From: Voacanga thouarsii | Taxonomy: Eukaryota; Streptophyta; Magnoliopsida; Gentianales; Apocynaceae | NCBI GenBank assembly: GCA_026120185.1 | Contig: JANUWF010001942.1 | Span: 3,286,001 to 3,350,000, forward strand | Direction of reading: 5' to 3' | DNA length: 64,000 nucleotides | Shown: one piece after another, positions 25,401 through 36,169 of the stretch | Position numbering within the stretch: position 1 is the stretch's first letter | Layout of the letters: the number at the start of each line of letters is the position of its first letter | Notes under the pieces: model-generated | The model's database searches: none | What the model saw: only the letters and a program-made list of their open reading frames with translations | What the model was told of the DNA's origin: nothing | Program-made: the position numbers and the translations under genes

Positions 25401-25864
25401 CAAATACCTTATAAGATAATCCCAAGATAATTCACACTCCTAAATTTTAGGAATTGGACTCCAAGGTGGCACTACTCTAGGAGGAATTTCGGCAAAGGCT
25501 TAGGAAAATTAGAGAAAAGAAAATAAAAGAAAGGAAAGGATTTAAATAGCTGGGATTCAAACTCAAGCCTACCAAGAATTAAACACCAAGCTTTATCCAC
25601 TCAACTACAACAACTCTTGTTTAACTATTCTCCAATAAATTCCCTTAACTCCCATTATCACTTCATTTCCTTTCTAATGAATTTCTTCAATTAAAACAAA
25701 AGCTCAACTAACAAACTATATCATAATAAATAAATTCAAGAATAGCAAACTCATGGAACTCATATATTCATGAAAATAATTCAAATTACCAAATGCAATT
25801 TCAAAGGTTATGACATGCATGACTTTCCCTACATAATAAAGGTGGCTTAATACTGGGTATTACA
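22480..25864 (-). repeat. 3' LTR of gypsy derivative A, 3385 bp
   Basis: On the minus strand it begins TGTAATACCCAGTATTAAG right after the polypurine tract and ends GTAGTGGGGTGTTACA. Outer bases TG...CA with short inverted tips. It is similar throughout to 51890-55251 and 61167-64000. The ORFs inside it (for example 22958-23194, 24496-24768) are not recognisable genes. Confidence 0.87.
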
Positions 25865-25880
25865 TCCTCTCCCCATTAAG
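25865..25880 (-). promoter_or_regulatory. Polypurine tract of gypsy derivative A
   Basis: On the minus strand AATGGGGAGAGGA sits directly before the LTR start TGTAATACCC. It follows 'TTTCGAGGCGAAATTC', the usual 3' coding end of Tekay-type elements. This primes plus-strand DNA synthesis in such elements. Confidence 0.82.
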
Positions 25881-28800
25881 AGAATTTCGCCTCGAAATTC
25901 AAGGTGCTATCCCTCTAAAGCAAACTTGGATACTTCCTCCTCATCCAATCCTCAGTCTCCCACGTTGTGTCCTGAGAACCATGATAATCCTATTAAATCT
26001 TCACCATAGGTTTCTGCTTATTCCTTAACATCTTGACACTGTAATCTAGAACTTTAATTGGTTTCTCCACATAGCTTAGGTCAAGCTGAAGAATCAATGG
26101 CTTCTCATTCAACACATGATTCGGATCAGGGTTGTACTTCTTCAACTGGGACACATGGAACATATCATGAATTCCTGCTAAACCTTCTGGCAACTCTTAC
26201 CGATATGCTACGGGTCCAATCCTTTCAATTACCAGAAATGGCCCTAAATATCTAGGACTCAACTTCCCTCCTTTAGGATGCTTCATAATTCCTCTGCTGG
26301 GCGTTATCTTTAGAAAAGTCCGATCTCCCACTTGAAACTCCAACTCCCATCTTCTATTGTCGGCATAACTCTTCTGTCGGCTTTGCGCGGCTTTCAGCCT
26401 CTCTCTTATCAACTTCACTTTGTCGGCCATGTCTTCAATACTCACTTCTCCAGATTTGCTGATTTGTCCATCCTCAGTCCAACCCTAATATAATGGTACT
26501 TGACATTTCCGCCAATATAACGCTTCATAGGGTGCCATTCCAATTGATGCCTGATGACTGTTGTTATAGGCCAACTCAGCATAAGGTATGTAATCCAACC
26601 ACTTATCCCTAAAATCCAACATGCAAGCCCTAAGCATATCCTGCAATATCTAGATGACTCTTTTGAATTGTCCACCTGTTTGCGGCTAAGCAAAAGTGCT
26701 GAGCTTCTAAGTCATTTCTATTGACTCTTGAAATTTGGTCCAAAACCTCGAGGTAAATCTGGGATCCCTATCGGATACAATACTCAACGGTACACCATGC
26801 AATCTAACCACTTCCCAAATATAAGTCTTAGCCAACTTTTCCATAAAGTCCTTCACATTTACTGGGATAAAATGAGCAGTCTTGGTCAACCTATCAACTA
26901 CAACCCATACAACATCCTTGATAGTCTTCGACATCGGCAGCTCGATGACAAAATTCATCGTTACTTCTTGCCACTTCTACTCGGGAATAGGCCATTTGCA
27001 ATAATCTGGCTGCCTTCTTATGCTCTGCTTTTACCTTCTGACACGTCAGGCAAGTAGAGATGTATTGCGCCACATCCCTTTTCATTCCCGGCTATTAGTA
27101 GGCCTTCTTCAGATCTTGGTACATCTTCACTTCTCCTGGATAAATAGTATACCTACTTCTGTGAGCCTTATCCATTATCTTCCTCTTCAACATTTGATCA
27201 TTTGGTACACACATCCACTTCCGAAAATATAACACACCAGCCTCATCAGCTCAAAACTCCACATTTCCTCTCTTTGCTTCCTTTACCTTGAAAGTCTAAA
27301 ACTCTTAGTTATTCTGTTGCACTTCACCAATCTCTTGCCTCAGCTCTGGCTCCAACTTCAGGTTGCTCAAGCTAATTTTTCTTTTCCCCACTGCTGCCTT
27401 TTGCCCCAAGAATTCTTGTACTATTTGAACTTCTTGCACCTTCAAGCTAGCCATCCTCACCTTTCAACTCAGCGCATCAGCTACCACATTAGCTTTCCCA
27501 GGATGGTAGTTAATTGGACACTTGTATTCCTCCAAGAACTCTATCCACCTCCTCTACCTTAAGTTCAAGTTCTTTTTGTCAATATGTACTTCAAGCTCTT
27601 ATGATCTGTGAAGACATCGTACTCTGCTCTATATAAATAGTGTCGCCATTTCGTCAAAGCAAATACTATTGCAGCCAACTCTAAGTTATGCGTCGGGTAT
27701 TTCACCTTGTGCGGCTTCAGCTTCCTCGATGCATAGGAGATCACTTTTCTCTCTTGCATCAGCACCACTCCTAGACCTTCCTTAGAAGCATCTGTATACA
27801 AGGAATAGGTTTTACCTTCTTCAGGTAGGCTCAACACTGGTGTTGTCATCAATCTCCTCTTAAGTTCTTGGAAGCTCTTCTCACACTCATCATTCCAGAC
27901 GTACAGTACGTCCTTTTTTAGCAATCGGGTCATCAGCGTAGCCAGTGTAGAGAAGTTCTTAATAAAACGACGGTAATATCCTGCCAATCCAAGGAAACTC
28001 CTAATCTCAGTTACGTTCTCTGATTGCTTCCAATTTGAGACAGCCTCGACTTTTGATGAGTCCACCTTGATTCCATCTTTAGATATCATGTGACCAAGAA
28101 AGGCCATTGAGTTCAACCAAAACTTGCATTTGCTAAACTTAGCATAGAGTTTATGCTCTCTCAATTTCTCCAGTACTAACTTCAGATGTTCCGCATGCTT
28201 CTCGAGACTTTTAGAATAGATCAAAATATCGTTGATGAACACCACCACGAACTATCTAGGTACGGCTACAAAATTCTGTGCATAAGATCTATAAAAACGG
28301 CAGGTGCATTAGTTACTCCGAATAGCATCACCACGAACTTGTAGTGCTCATATATAGTGTTGAAGGCTGTCTTGGGAATATCCTTCTCTTTAATTTGCAC
28401 CTGATAATAACTTTACCAGAGATCCAACTTGGAGAAGTAACAAGAGCCTTGCAACTAATCAAACAACTCATCAATCAAGCGTAGAGGATACTTGTTCTTG
28501 ATCGTGAGGTTATTCAACCCTCTATAGCTTATGCACAACCTCAGCATCCCATCCTTCTTCTTGACAAATAACACCAGGGCTCCCTAAGGCAATGTACCGG
28601 GCCTTATATACCCTTGCTTAACCAATTCCTTTAGCTGCTCCTTCAATTCTTTTAATTCTGCGGGCGCCGTCCGATAAGGAGTCTTCGATACCGGCTTAGC
28701 TCCTGGAACTAGATCGATAGTGAACTTGACTTCTTGGGAAGGTGGAAAAGAAGTGAGTTCGATCGAAAATACATCTGCGAAGTCCTTCACCACCTCAATG

Positions 28801-29171
28801 CTTTCCAAGATACACTGATCCTTGGGCTTATTGATTAGGTAAGCCAGATACCCTACACAACCCTTCTTCAGCATCTTCCGCGCCTTGGCTCCTGCTATAA
28901 AAAATTTCAACTCTCTCACCTTCTTCCCACTAAACTCTAACATATCACATTCGAGTCTATTAAACTGCACCGTCTTGACCTTGAAATCCACTCTTGCTCC
29001 ATGCTTCATTAACCAATCCATACCCAGAATCAAATCGTAGTCGTCGACGGGTAGGATTATGAGGTCCGCCTTCAAAATCTCTTTTCCAACCATAATATCA
29101 CACTCTTGCACCACCTTACTCGCATCTCTCTGCCTTCCTAAAGGTATACTCACTAACATGGCATAAGGCAA
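25881..29171 (-). pseudogene. Chromovirus pol remnant (PR-RT-RH-INT-chromodomain) of element A
   Basis: Minus strand, high to low coordinates. A protease tail with LILPVDDYDLILGMDWL (29171-28584) lacks the upstream active-site part. RT follows (about 28670-28030), with motif FINDILIYS where (Y/F)xDD is normal, so the first catalytic Asp is changed. RNase H follows, with [11 protein letters not shown] and TDHKSL (about 27810-27590). Integrase has the HHCC-type CLTCQKVKAEH (about 27040) and core SDRDPRFTSRFW (about 26765). The C-terminal part has FHVSQLKKYNPDPNHVL, then a chromodomain-like tail with WETEDWMRRKYP near 25950. Frameshifts and stops lie near 28584, 28250-28560, 27560 and 26700. Gag and the protease active site are missing on the 5' side; the junction near 29200 is abrupt. 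Confidence 0.87.
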
Positions 29172-29512
29172 TTCTATGTCTTGGTGTCATCAACTACCAT
29201 TTGTACCCATCATAAGGTTTATTAGGAGGAAGTTCATGACATGCAATTGAATAGCTTATGATTTGAAATAACTTGCAATGCAATTGAAAAATAAATTTTG
29301 CAAATAATGCTCCAAATAGGATAAAGAAATCAAATAAATAATATTTTTATTAACTAATTCCAAATTGGTACAAAATAAGGGAGTTTCCCACTAGGTACCC
29401 TTTTTTTTATTCCTCCTAAACAAAATTTGAAATAAAGAATAAGTTCTGAATCAAATAAATAAACAAACGTCTCTTTATAAATAAAAGAATAAGCACTAAA
29501 AGTCTTAAAACT
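29172..29512. other. Non-coding junction segment in element A
   Basis: AT-rich stretch between the truncated protease and the acidic frame. It contains an 8-T run (29401-29408), and the pol frame becomes unreadable at about 29172-29215. It probably marks a deletion or template switch. Confidence 0.4.
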
Positions 29513-30120
29513 CTAAGCATCACTAGAATCCCTAGAATCCTCGGAAGTCTCTAAAAGAAGTTCCACTAGCCATCCCGCACTATTGTTGGTGTGATCTATA
29601 TCACAATCTACATCGCAATCTCTTGCAAAACCAAAGGATCTATGCTTTTTTCTAGGCCACCCTAGCATGAATTCTCCAGTGTCTCTACCCCTTAGCTTGG
29701 CTCTCAACTCCGCATCTCTCAGTTTCTCTATAGCCAGCATTAGTGCACTCTTAGGCTTCCCAGACTCCGACTCATAAGACTCACTTCCCAGTAACATCGG
29801 GGTTCCTTCTTCTATAGATGGGGTCACGGGTGTATCCACTCTATCTTCCTCCTCGATCACCTCTGCCTCAAGCTCTCCTATCTCTCCCTCAATCCCAAAT
29901 CCTTCCAGCTTATCATCACTCTCATAATCAATTGCTCCTCCACCTCCTATCTCCCCCTCATCATCACCCTCATACTCTGCCAAACCCTCATTCCACTCAA
30001 GTGCAGGCATCTCAGGAGCTGGATCTTTGGGTCCTTCCTCTATCTCTAAGTCTTCCATCATAGGTGGCTCATGGTCGACCTCATCCTCACTTGGGATCCA
30101 TCTACCCCTCAGGTTCTGTC
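29513..30120 (-). CDS. Acidic hypothetical protein in gypsy derivative A
   Basis: An open minus-strand frame of about 200 codons with no internal stop. The first ATG pair is at 30061; the frame is open further upstream (reading RWIPSEDEVDHEPP). The N-terminal two thirds is Glu/Asp/Gly-rich (DDEGEIGGGGAIDYESDD). The C-terminal third is mixed (LMLAIEKLRDAELRAKLRGR; FARDCDVDCDIDHTNN; WLVELLLETSEDSRDSSDA). I do not recognise it. It is not gag (no zinc knuckle) and not pol. It starts about 100 bp inside the inverted LTR end, so it was integrated with the element. It is the longest intact frame in the element and may be an accessory ORF. Function unknown; not known to be expressed. Confidence 0.45.
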
Positions 30121-30138
30121 TCTGGTTCCATTATTTTA

Positions 30139-30238
30139 TTTAGTTGTTTTTCTTTTGTACCTCATTATAAAGATCCCTAGTCCTCTGGATGGGACGATAT
30201 CTCGCCTTATCTGGGTACGTAGGTAGTGGGGTGTTACA
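30139..30238 (+). repeat. Inverted LTR end fragment of element A
   Basis: The complement of this stretch matches 22480 to about 22588, from TGTAACACCCCACTACC through AAAAACAACTAAATAAAATAATG, with a modest number of differences. It then diverges abruptly into the acidic frame. ATTGT (30239-30243) follows directly. Confidence 0.85.
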
Positions 30239-30629
30239 ATTGTCAAGTAAGCCTAAGAAGGCTAAGCACGGTCTTGAGGTAGCTAAATTCTTACCTGTGC
30301 GTGCCAAGCTCGTGCCATCTTGGCTGCTAGATGCTTGTTGTCTATCCATATAGTCTCTTCTAAAATGTCAAATGTTTTGTAAGGCTTTCCTAAAAAGAGG
30401 ACAAAATTTTTTATTGCAAATAAGGCTCACAAAAAGATAAATAACTATAATAAGTCCCTCAAATATCTACTTACAAAAATAAAAAGTATGTCCTTAGTGG
30501 CCTCTTCGGTAAGGCATGCGCCTCTTGGGCTGTCTGGTCATTTCTTGATGGTTCAGCCGATTGAGTGTTTGTAGACGGTGCCTCTCGCCAAAAAGGTTGT
30601 TGTGATTCAGTTCTTCTTTTCTTTGTCAT

Positions 30630-30889
30630 GGTGCTGCATCACAGACATCAAATAAAATACCAAGTGTTAGCAGGGATTAAGAAAAGGTAGCACATGCAGA
30701 GCACAAACTCTGAGTCTATACTTCTTGATCCTCTAATACGACAAAAACTTTTATCAATTTAGTTATTGTTTTACTGAAATAATAAGTACTTTAAACCTTA
30801 CATTTCTTAGAATATAGATTGTCTAACACATATATATGATATCTTAATGATTCATCAATAGGTACTTCACATAACAAGTTAGGTCATTT
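30630..30889. other. Upstream region of the MULE Ulp1-like gene
   Basis: Non-coding AT-rich DNA upstream (minus-strand sense) of the ATG at 30629. It would hold that gene's promoter. No clear TATA box was chosen. Confidence 0.35.
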
Positions 30890-32530
30890 AGAATTCATCA
30901 TCAACACAACCACATCAACACCTGACATTAGCCCTAAGTCAATGTGCACTAGTTACTACATGAACACACAACACAAACACATGAACGAAATACATTATAA
31001 CATAAACATATTCTTCAAATATATGGTAAACCTGTACTGGTTACTACATAAACATGCCAGATAAATATATGAATACATTCACAAATACATGAATACTTTA
31101 CACAACCACATGATTCAAGCCCTAAACATTTGGTTAATCTGTACTAGTTGCTACATGAACTAGCCACACAAACACATGAACAACTTATGAAACTATTTTA
31201 ACATGAACCTGAAGCATATCGTCAGTTACTACATGGACACTGGCACACAAACACAAGAACACCTAAAACAAGTATATGAACACCTTACAAAACCACATTA
31301 GTCAATCTGCACTACTGTGAACATGAACAAGCCACACAAATACATGAATATATGATACAATAACATGAACAAATTATGCAATCATATAAACTACACACCA
31401 GAAGCATATTATCAAACACATGAACAACTAACACAAATACAAGGACACCTTACACAGCCACGTGAACACAAGCCCTAAGCATGTATTTTCTACATATAAC
31501 ACATAAATAATGGAAAAAGATTGCAAAGAGAAAAAAAATAATGAAGGATGAAGGCATAATCAGTGATATAGCATATCAAAAAGTAAAAGATAGAAATTGT
31601 GCTGAAAGGGATGTGGAATGTGCTAAAGGGAAAAGGAAAAGAAAAAAAAATATAGTGGGTGTACTAGAAATGGAAGTTTGAGAAGGAAAAAAAAGCTGAG
31701 CGAGACGGGATTATCTTTTTGTACTTGTTACATGTTTTTTGCATCAAAAATTCATTACCCTATCATATTTCATTGTAGAACATTGCAGAACATACAAAAT
31801 TTGTTGCATCAAATTTCATTGTAGAACATTGCAGAACTGAGTCTAAGGAACCTATCATATTCCCTTCTCCATTCCTGTCTCTCTCTATTTAGGGTATACC
31901 AGACAAGAGATCAGTACCCTATCTAATCAAGTTCTAAATGATAAAAGAACTCAGTGGGAGAAGGGGGGGGGAATATCATGTCCCTGTACATCCTTCTATC
32001 TAAAAATTAGAAATCTAACAGTACTCTTCTTGGCATTGTTGGCAACGTGCAAAGCCTGCTACGTTGGATCAAGAACCACAATGCATTGCAATAGCGCAAT
32101 GCATCTTCATCTTCGTTGTGATATAACACATAAAGAGTTCCTCCCACCCAAAATCTAGAAATTGTCCTAATTAACACATAAAACACATGAACACTCTCAG
32201 ACACCTGAAGCATATAGTCAGTTACTACATGGACATTGCCACACAAACACATGAACACCTATCACAAGTACATGAACACCTTATACAACGAAGATTCAAG
32301 CCCTAAGCATATGGTCAATTTGTACTAGTTACTACATGAATAAGCCAAACAAACACATACACATCTGATACAAATACATGAACACCTTATGCAACCATAT
32401 TAACATGAACCAGAAGCATATCGTCATACTTACTACATGGACATTACCACACAAACACATGAACACTTAACACAAATGCATGAGCATCTTACACATTCAC
32501 ATGAACACAAGCCCCAAGCATATGATAGCG
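30890..32530 (-). repeat. Right subterminal degenerate repeat array of the MULE
   Basis: Many irregular copies of units built from CACAAACACATGAACACC, 'TACACAACCACATGA', 'AGTTACTACATGAAC' and 'AAGCCCTAAGCATATGGTCA'. They are the reverse complement of words in 13255-13900. A stretch around 31500-32150 lacks them. Long subterminal repeats like these are compatible with transposase-binding regions of large MULEs. Confidence 0.7.
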
Positions 32531-33679
32531 GCTCACTGGTTATTATGTTTTCTACTATAATTATTATTTCATTGAAGACTAGCTACTCATGTTTTCTGCT
32601 AGTTAATCACATGATATTTACTTATTAATCATCATTAAGATTCTTTACTAGCAATGAAGGTTGTACATCCTCCTTAGATTTTCTTCTCCAAAGCTCTCCA
32701 ATGACCATACATGCAAGAAGGCCTAAGCATTAGAAATGAAGTTGTCACTCCTTTTCAAGTTAAATTGTTGAAATACAAAGGTATCGTGTGTATATAATAA
32801 TATCTGTTTATTAAAATAACATACATGAGTAATTTCGAATAAAAAATCACTTTCACCTTCAAATTTATTTCTAGATGTAATTGACAAATTTAGATATTTA
32901 TCTTAAAAGATGACACTTTGTGAACACCTAAACAATTAAAAAAATTCATCTAAAATCCAAAGCTAATGGAAACACAAATCCCAATCTAATAAATGCATAT
33001 AGTAACTACTGATTAAAGAATACAAAGAAAGACCACCACCCAGGTCTACTGAGAGCCACCACCTAGGCTCACTGGCTTACTGATTATAGTCGTCGTCCCC
33101 GAGATCAATTATTGCCTTTGCCTTTTTCTCCCAACGATTCCACACCACTGTACAAGGAAACACAGAAGTCAGGAAACACAAAAAATAAAATTTACCAGCA
33201 TCAGGAATTCCATCTTTGCAAATAACAAAACTCTTTTTTCTTTTCATGATCATGGATTGCAATATTTATTGGTGTACCAATGTGTACCTTTTCTTTCTTA
33301 CCTTCAATGAAAAGAGAGAGAGAACAAAATGATGAAAGAAGAGAGCAAATAGATGAATAGCGGGGTGGATGGAAACCAAGGTAGACTGTGGGGTCTCGAA
33401 AGGCACTGCAATGCCAGGAAGAGAATGGGTAATGTTGAAAGGAGGGATGGATGAAGAGGTTGAGGGTGAGGATGGTGATTGGCCTGACTGAGAAAGGAAA
33501 AAACTCGATGGTTTTGGGATTCACAGAGGTGGCGTGAAGGGGAAAAAATTTCTCTGCGGAGTTGGTCTCGTTTGGTGCACAAACATCAACTCACTAAGCC
33601 AAATATCCAATCGACATTGTTTACTTTAGGAGTTTTTCACTGGCTTGGCTTGGGATGCCTTCGAGCTTGAGCCAAAACA
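32531..33679. other. MULE right arm, no gene supported
   Basis: AT-rich DNA between the repeat array and the right terminal repeat. Minus-strand frames at 33077-33582 are overlapping and low-complexity, with no motif. They could be remnants of a 5' exon but I cannot support that. Confidence 0.35.
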
Positions 33680-33818
33680 AGGGCAAAATGATGTCGTTTT
33701 ATCCTTTATTTTGATATTCTGGTGTGGCCCCTTTCTACCCGCAAGATAGACCCTCTTCAAATTGTGGCTACAAAAGAGCCGTGCAATTCCCGTACAGGAA
33801 TTTCGCGGCCCCAAATCC
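33680..33818 (-). repeat. MULE right terminal inverted repeat
   Basis: On the minus strand it begins GGATTTGGGGCCGCG, then about 30 bases absent from the left arm, then GCTCTTTTGTAGCCAC and, further in, the near-palindrome CAAAATGATGTCGTTTT (plus-strand orientation). It is followed outside by CTTTAGATG. Confidence 0.78.
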
Positions 33819-33827
33819 CTTTAGATG
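33819..33827. repeat. 9-bp target-site duplication, right flank of MULE
   Basis: CTTTAGATG, identical to 8841-8849. Confidence 0.88.
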
Positions 33828-36130
33828 ATGATGGTTAGATTTAATGCTCTAGAAGTTAGGGATGAAGAAAAGGCATTAGATTTGGTAAATAGTGCATGAA
33901 TGCAAAGTATTTAGATGTAAAAATCTGTCAAATTTTGTCGAACCCTTGGTTCTTGAAGAAAATTGGAGATGAAGGGAGAAATTATAAACACCCAATCCAA
34001 ATTTGTTTTGGGTTTGGTCTTTTTTGAGTGACCGGTACTATAACTTGTGGTTCTTTTTTTCGTGACCCAAGTAATAGCCCATAAGTATTAGGGTCAAGGG
34101 GGACTTAGTTAAATTAAAAATATGTGTTTGTTACTTTTACAAAATTATTTTAGTTATTTTAGAAAGTTAATGTCTTTATTCTAAAACAACGTTTTTTTTA
34201 TTGTCAATTGCACAAAATAAGCACACAAGGTTTCAGATTGGGAGGGAGGGGGGGGGAGCTCTGAGCTTTCCAATCTTGAAGATAAATTTTACAAATTTTG
34301 GTTATTTATTCATTTAGAGAGTGATGGCTAAATGTTAGGAGGTTCTCTTCCTCTCTGTTTCTAGAATTTTAAAACCTAAGTTTAATTGATTTATTAGGGT
34401 GGTAATAATTTTTATTAATTCTATTATTGTTACAGTTTGATATTAGGGAACGATTTTGGTGAATAATCGACTTAATAGGAGATATTAGTTTTGATTATTG
34501 AGGTAAGTGGTTATAACATGTTCTATTTTTAAGAATACCATGAAATTTATATTTTATGTATAAATTTGAGAATTGAGTTTGGTTGTCTGAATGTATATTC
34601 TAATTGAGAAGAGATGAGTGATTTGTCCAAATATATTTTGTAAATAATTTTTTTTTTACTTTTTGATCTTCTTCAATTAATGATACAGATCTATTACAAC
34701 TTTTTAGATTCTATTATAGATGGTGTTAATTTCATCAATATTTCTAACTAACACATTCAATCATTGAGATTCATTTGGTTGTTCATGGATAAAATACAAA
34801 TTTAACATAATTTTTAAAAAAATATTATAATATTATCTATTTTATTATAATTATTAACCTCATCAACACATTATATTTATTAAATTTAGTGGGAATTTGT
34901 AGAGCCAGGCACCAAACCCACCCCAATTGCCATCCCTGCCCTTTCACCTTTCCTATTCTCCCATATTTCTTGATGATCCCTCATTTTCTTCACTCCCATT
35001 GCAAGAATAAAAAGAAAACTTTGGTCTAAAAACCAGTGCCTAGAGCTTCTAAGAGAAAATCAGAGCTGCTAAGTTCAAGTAATGCGAAATTTTTGGGTGT
35101 TGATTATGGCTGGTAAATTCTTTCGAAAACCTTTCCTCCATGTTGTTTGATTCATTTAAAAATTGTTCTATTCAAAATGTGTAAAAGTTGCAGACTCGCA
35201 CTTGTCTCATGTGGTATGATCGACTTGTTTGGTACTCACTATCCACCTTCCCCCCACCCCCCCCTACCTAGGGTTTATGAATCATTTGCAATTTTTTTCC
35301 TACTCCATTCTCTCTGATTATTTCTCACGGCAAACGTGTTTGAGCAAAATTTTTCTGCTATTTTGGTCGGTGTAATCTCTTTTCAGGTTCCCTTCGTTAT
35401 ATATCTATATGTATGCATGTTCGTCTTTTATTTTTTATATTGTATAATTTTAGCATTGAACTTGTAGGAATAGTTGATATTTGATTTTATTTGAGTCTTG
35501 TTTTTTATAATTATGGAGTTTAATTTCCACTTCACTCTCTTGGAAACGTCTTTAATCTGATTAGCATTCTTTGTTCCATTTGAATTTCTGCTATTCATAT
35601 TTTTTGAGAGTTTATGTTTGATGGAATTGCTTCCATCTAAAAAAATTATTGGATAGAGGTGCAATTAAAGAAAAAGAATGCTTCTTGACCAAATTGAATG
35701 GATTATAGAATCATTTTGTGCTATTTTGATTATTCGTTTACTCTTCCTAAAGATTATTCATTTATGGAAATTATTGTAGCATAGATATTCCACCTACAGA
35801 GCTTCTTGATAGGGAACTATGAGCTGCATTGGAAGTGAATGCATTGTGTCCCTGTAACAAGGTATGGCATGCAAAATTTCTATAGAATGAGTGTTGATGG
35901 AGAAGTGTTTCTAATACCTAAAAAAGGTTGTGAGATAAATGAGACTATTCTAGAATGTGACTGTTCTTCCTGGATTGCCAAATGAGACTATTCTAGAATT
36001 AGTAACACTATAGAGAATCAACAAAAAGGTTAAACATGTTAGAAGAAAATAAATTTAAGCTCTAGGTTGTGCATGCATACACGTTACACCCATTGAGAAT
36101 AGCTGAATAAAATTTTGGTACTCGACAGGT
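33828..36130. other. Intergenic region right of the MULE
   Basis: AT-rich DNA with short G- and C-runs (around 34242-34258; 35251-35270). No gene, LTR or RNA is recognised. The minus frame at 35428-35664 has no motif. Confidence 0.35.
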
Positions 36131-36169
36131 AAATTATAAGTTTTAGGCCTCACTGGGCATGTGTTCATA

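Larger units (their letters stand above)
22480..30238 (-). mobile_element. Ty3/gypsy chromovirus derivative A with inverted LTR-end termini
   Basis: A minus-strand element. It has a 3.4-kb LTR at the low-coordinate end (22480-25864), a polypurine tract, pol remnants (about 25870-29171), and an acidic reading frame (29513-30120). The high-coordinate end is only about 100 bp of LTR sequence in inverted orientation (30139-30238). The plus strand begins TGTAACACCCCACTACC and the minus strand from 30238 begins with the same 17 bases. ATTGT flanks both ends. A normal element would carry a second LTR in the same orientation at 30238. Here both outer ends are U5-type ends. It lies in an intron or inter-exon region of the MULE's Ulp1-like gene. 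Pol is of the Tekay/Del chromovirus type by motif. Confidence 0.75.
18618..30629 (-). pseudogene. MULE-carried multi-exon gene with Ulp1/C48-like domain, broken
   Basis: Minus-strand exons, in order. (1) ATG 30629 reading MTKKRRTESQQPF..., up to a GTAAGT donor near 30479. (2) 30391-30293, AG-bounded, with KPYKTFDILEE and NKHLAAKMARAWHAQ before a GTAAG donor. A gypsy insertion follows. (3) 22140-21657: MSDAKRRAIEEIRFGGLL, ELEEGRQLFITARDI, LCLGIPSNGRVPG, FKRKFIVLAVSTFLAP, a region typical of MULE-borne Ulp1-linked proteins, with three in-frame stops. (4) 21430-20900 exons and an acidic Glu/Asp run (about 20792-20722). (5) 19548-19433: MWFVLSIDVTLRCIDILDP, resembling the HW...D core of C48 proteases but with Met where His is expected. 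(6) 19092-19000: CDTGIMTIQFLEQWWG, resembling the catalytic-Cys block, then TGA. The C-terminal exon ends at 18618. Stops and the changed His indicate a dead gene. Exon limits are approximate. Confidence 0.68.
8850..33818. mobile_element. Large FAR1-type Mutator-like element (MULE), about 25 kb with nested insertions
   Basis: The two ends start GGATT in inverted orientation and share a 23-bp block with two mismatches (8856-8878 versus the complement of 33757-33779), then a near-palindrome around AAAACGATGTCGTTTT at both ends (8933-8956; 33681-33704). Perfect 9-bp direct repeats lie immediately outside. Inside are a plus-strand FAR1/MULE/SWIM transposase pseudogene (9818-11590), minus-strand coding remnants including an Ulp1-like domain (18618-30629), a third minus-strand frame (14158-17540), and degenerate tandem repeats towards both ends in opposite orientation. 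A gypsy derivative (22480-30238) and a copia solo LTR (14503-16143) came later. Without them and their TSDs the element is about 15.6 kb. MULEs pairing a transposase with an Ulp1-like gene are known (KAONASHI type); that exact assignment is inferred. Confidence 0.85.

Noticed and set aside
30139..30238. A separate solo LTR fragment unrelated to element A
   Set aside because: The ATTGT repeats pair this end with 22475-22479, so it is better treated as the outer end of the same insertion.
30244..30480. A normal 5' LTR for element A to the right of 30238
   Set aside because: The sequence there is MULE exon and intron DNA, with no LTR and no primer-binding site.
33201..33582. Minus-strand protein-coding gene in the MULE right arm
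   Set aside because: Two overlapping low-complexity frames with no motif and no splice context.
8850..33818. A host segmental inverted duplication instead of a transposon
   Set aside because: The perfect 9-bp direct repeats, the similarity near the tips, and the FAR1 transposase favour a MULE.
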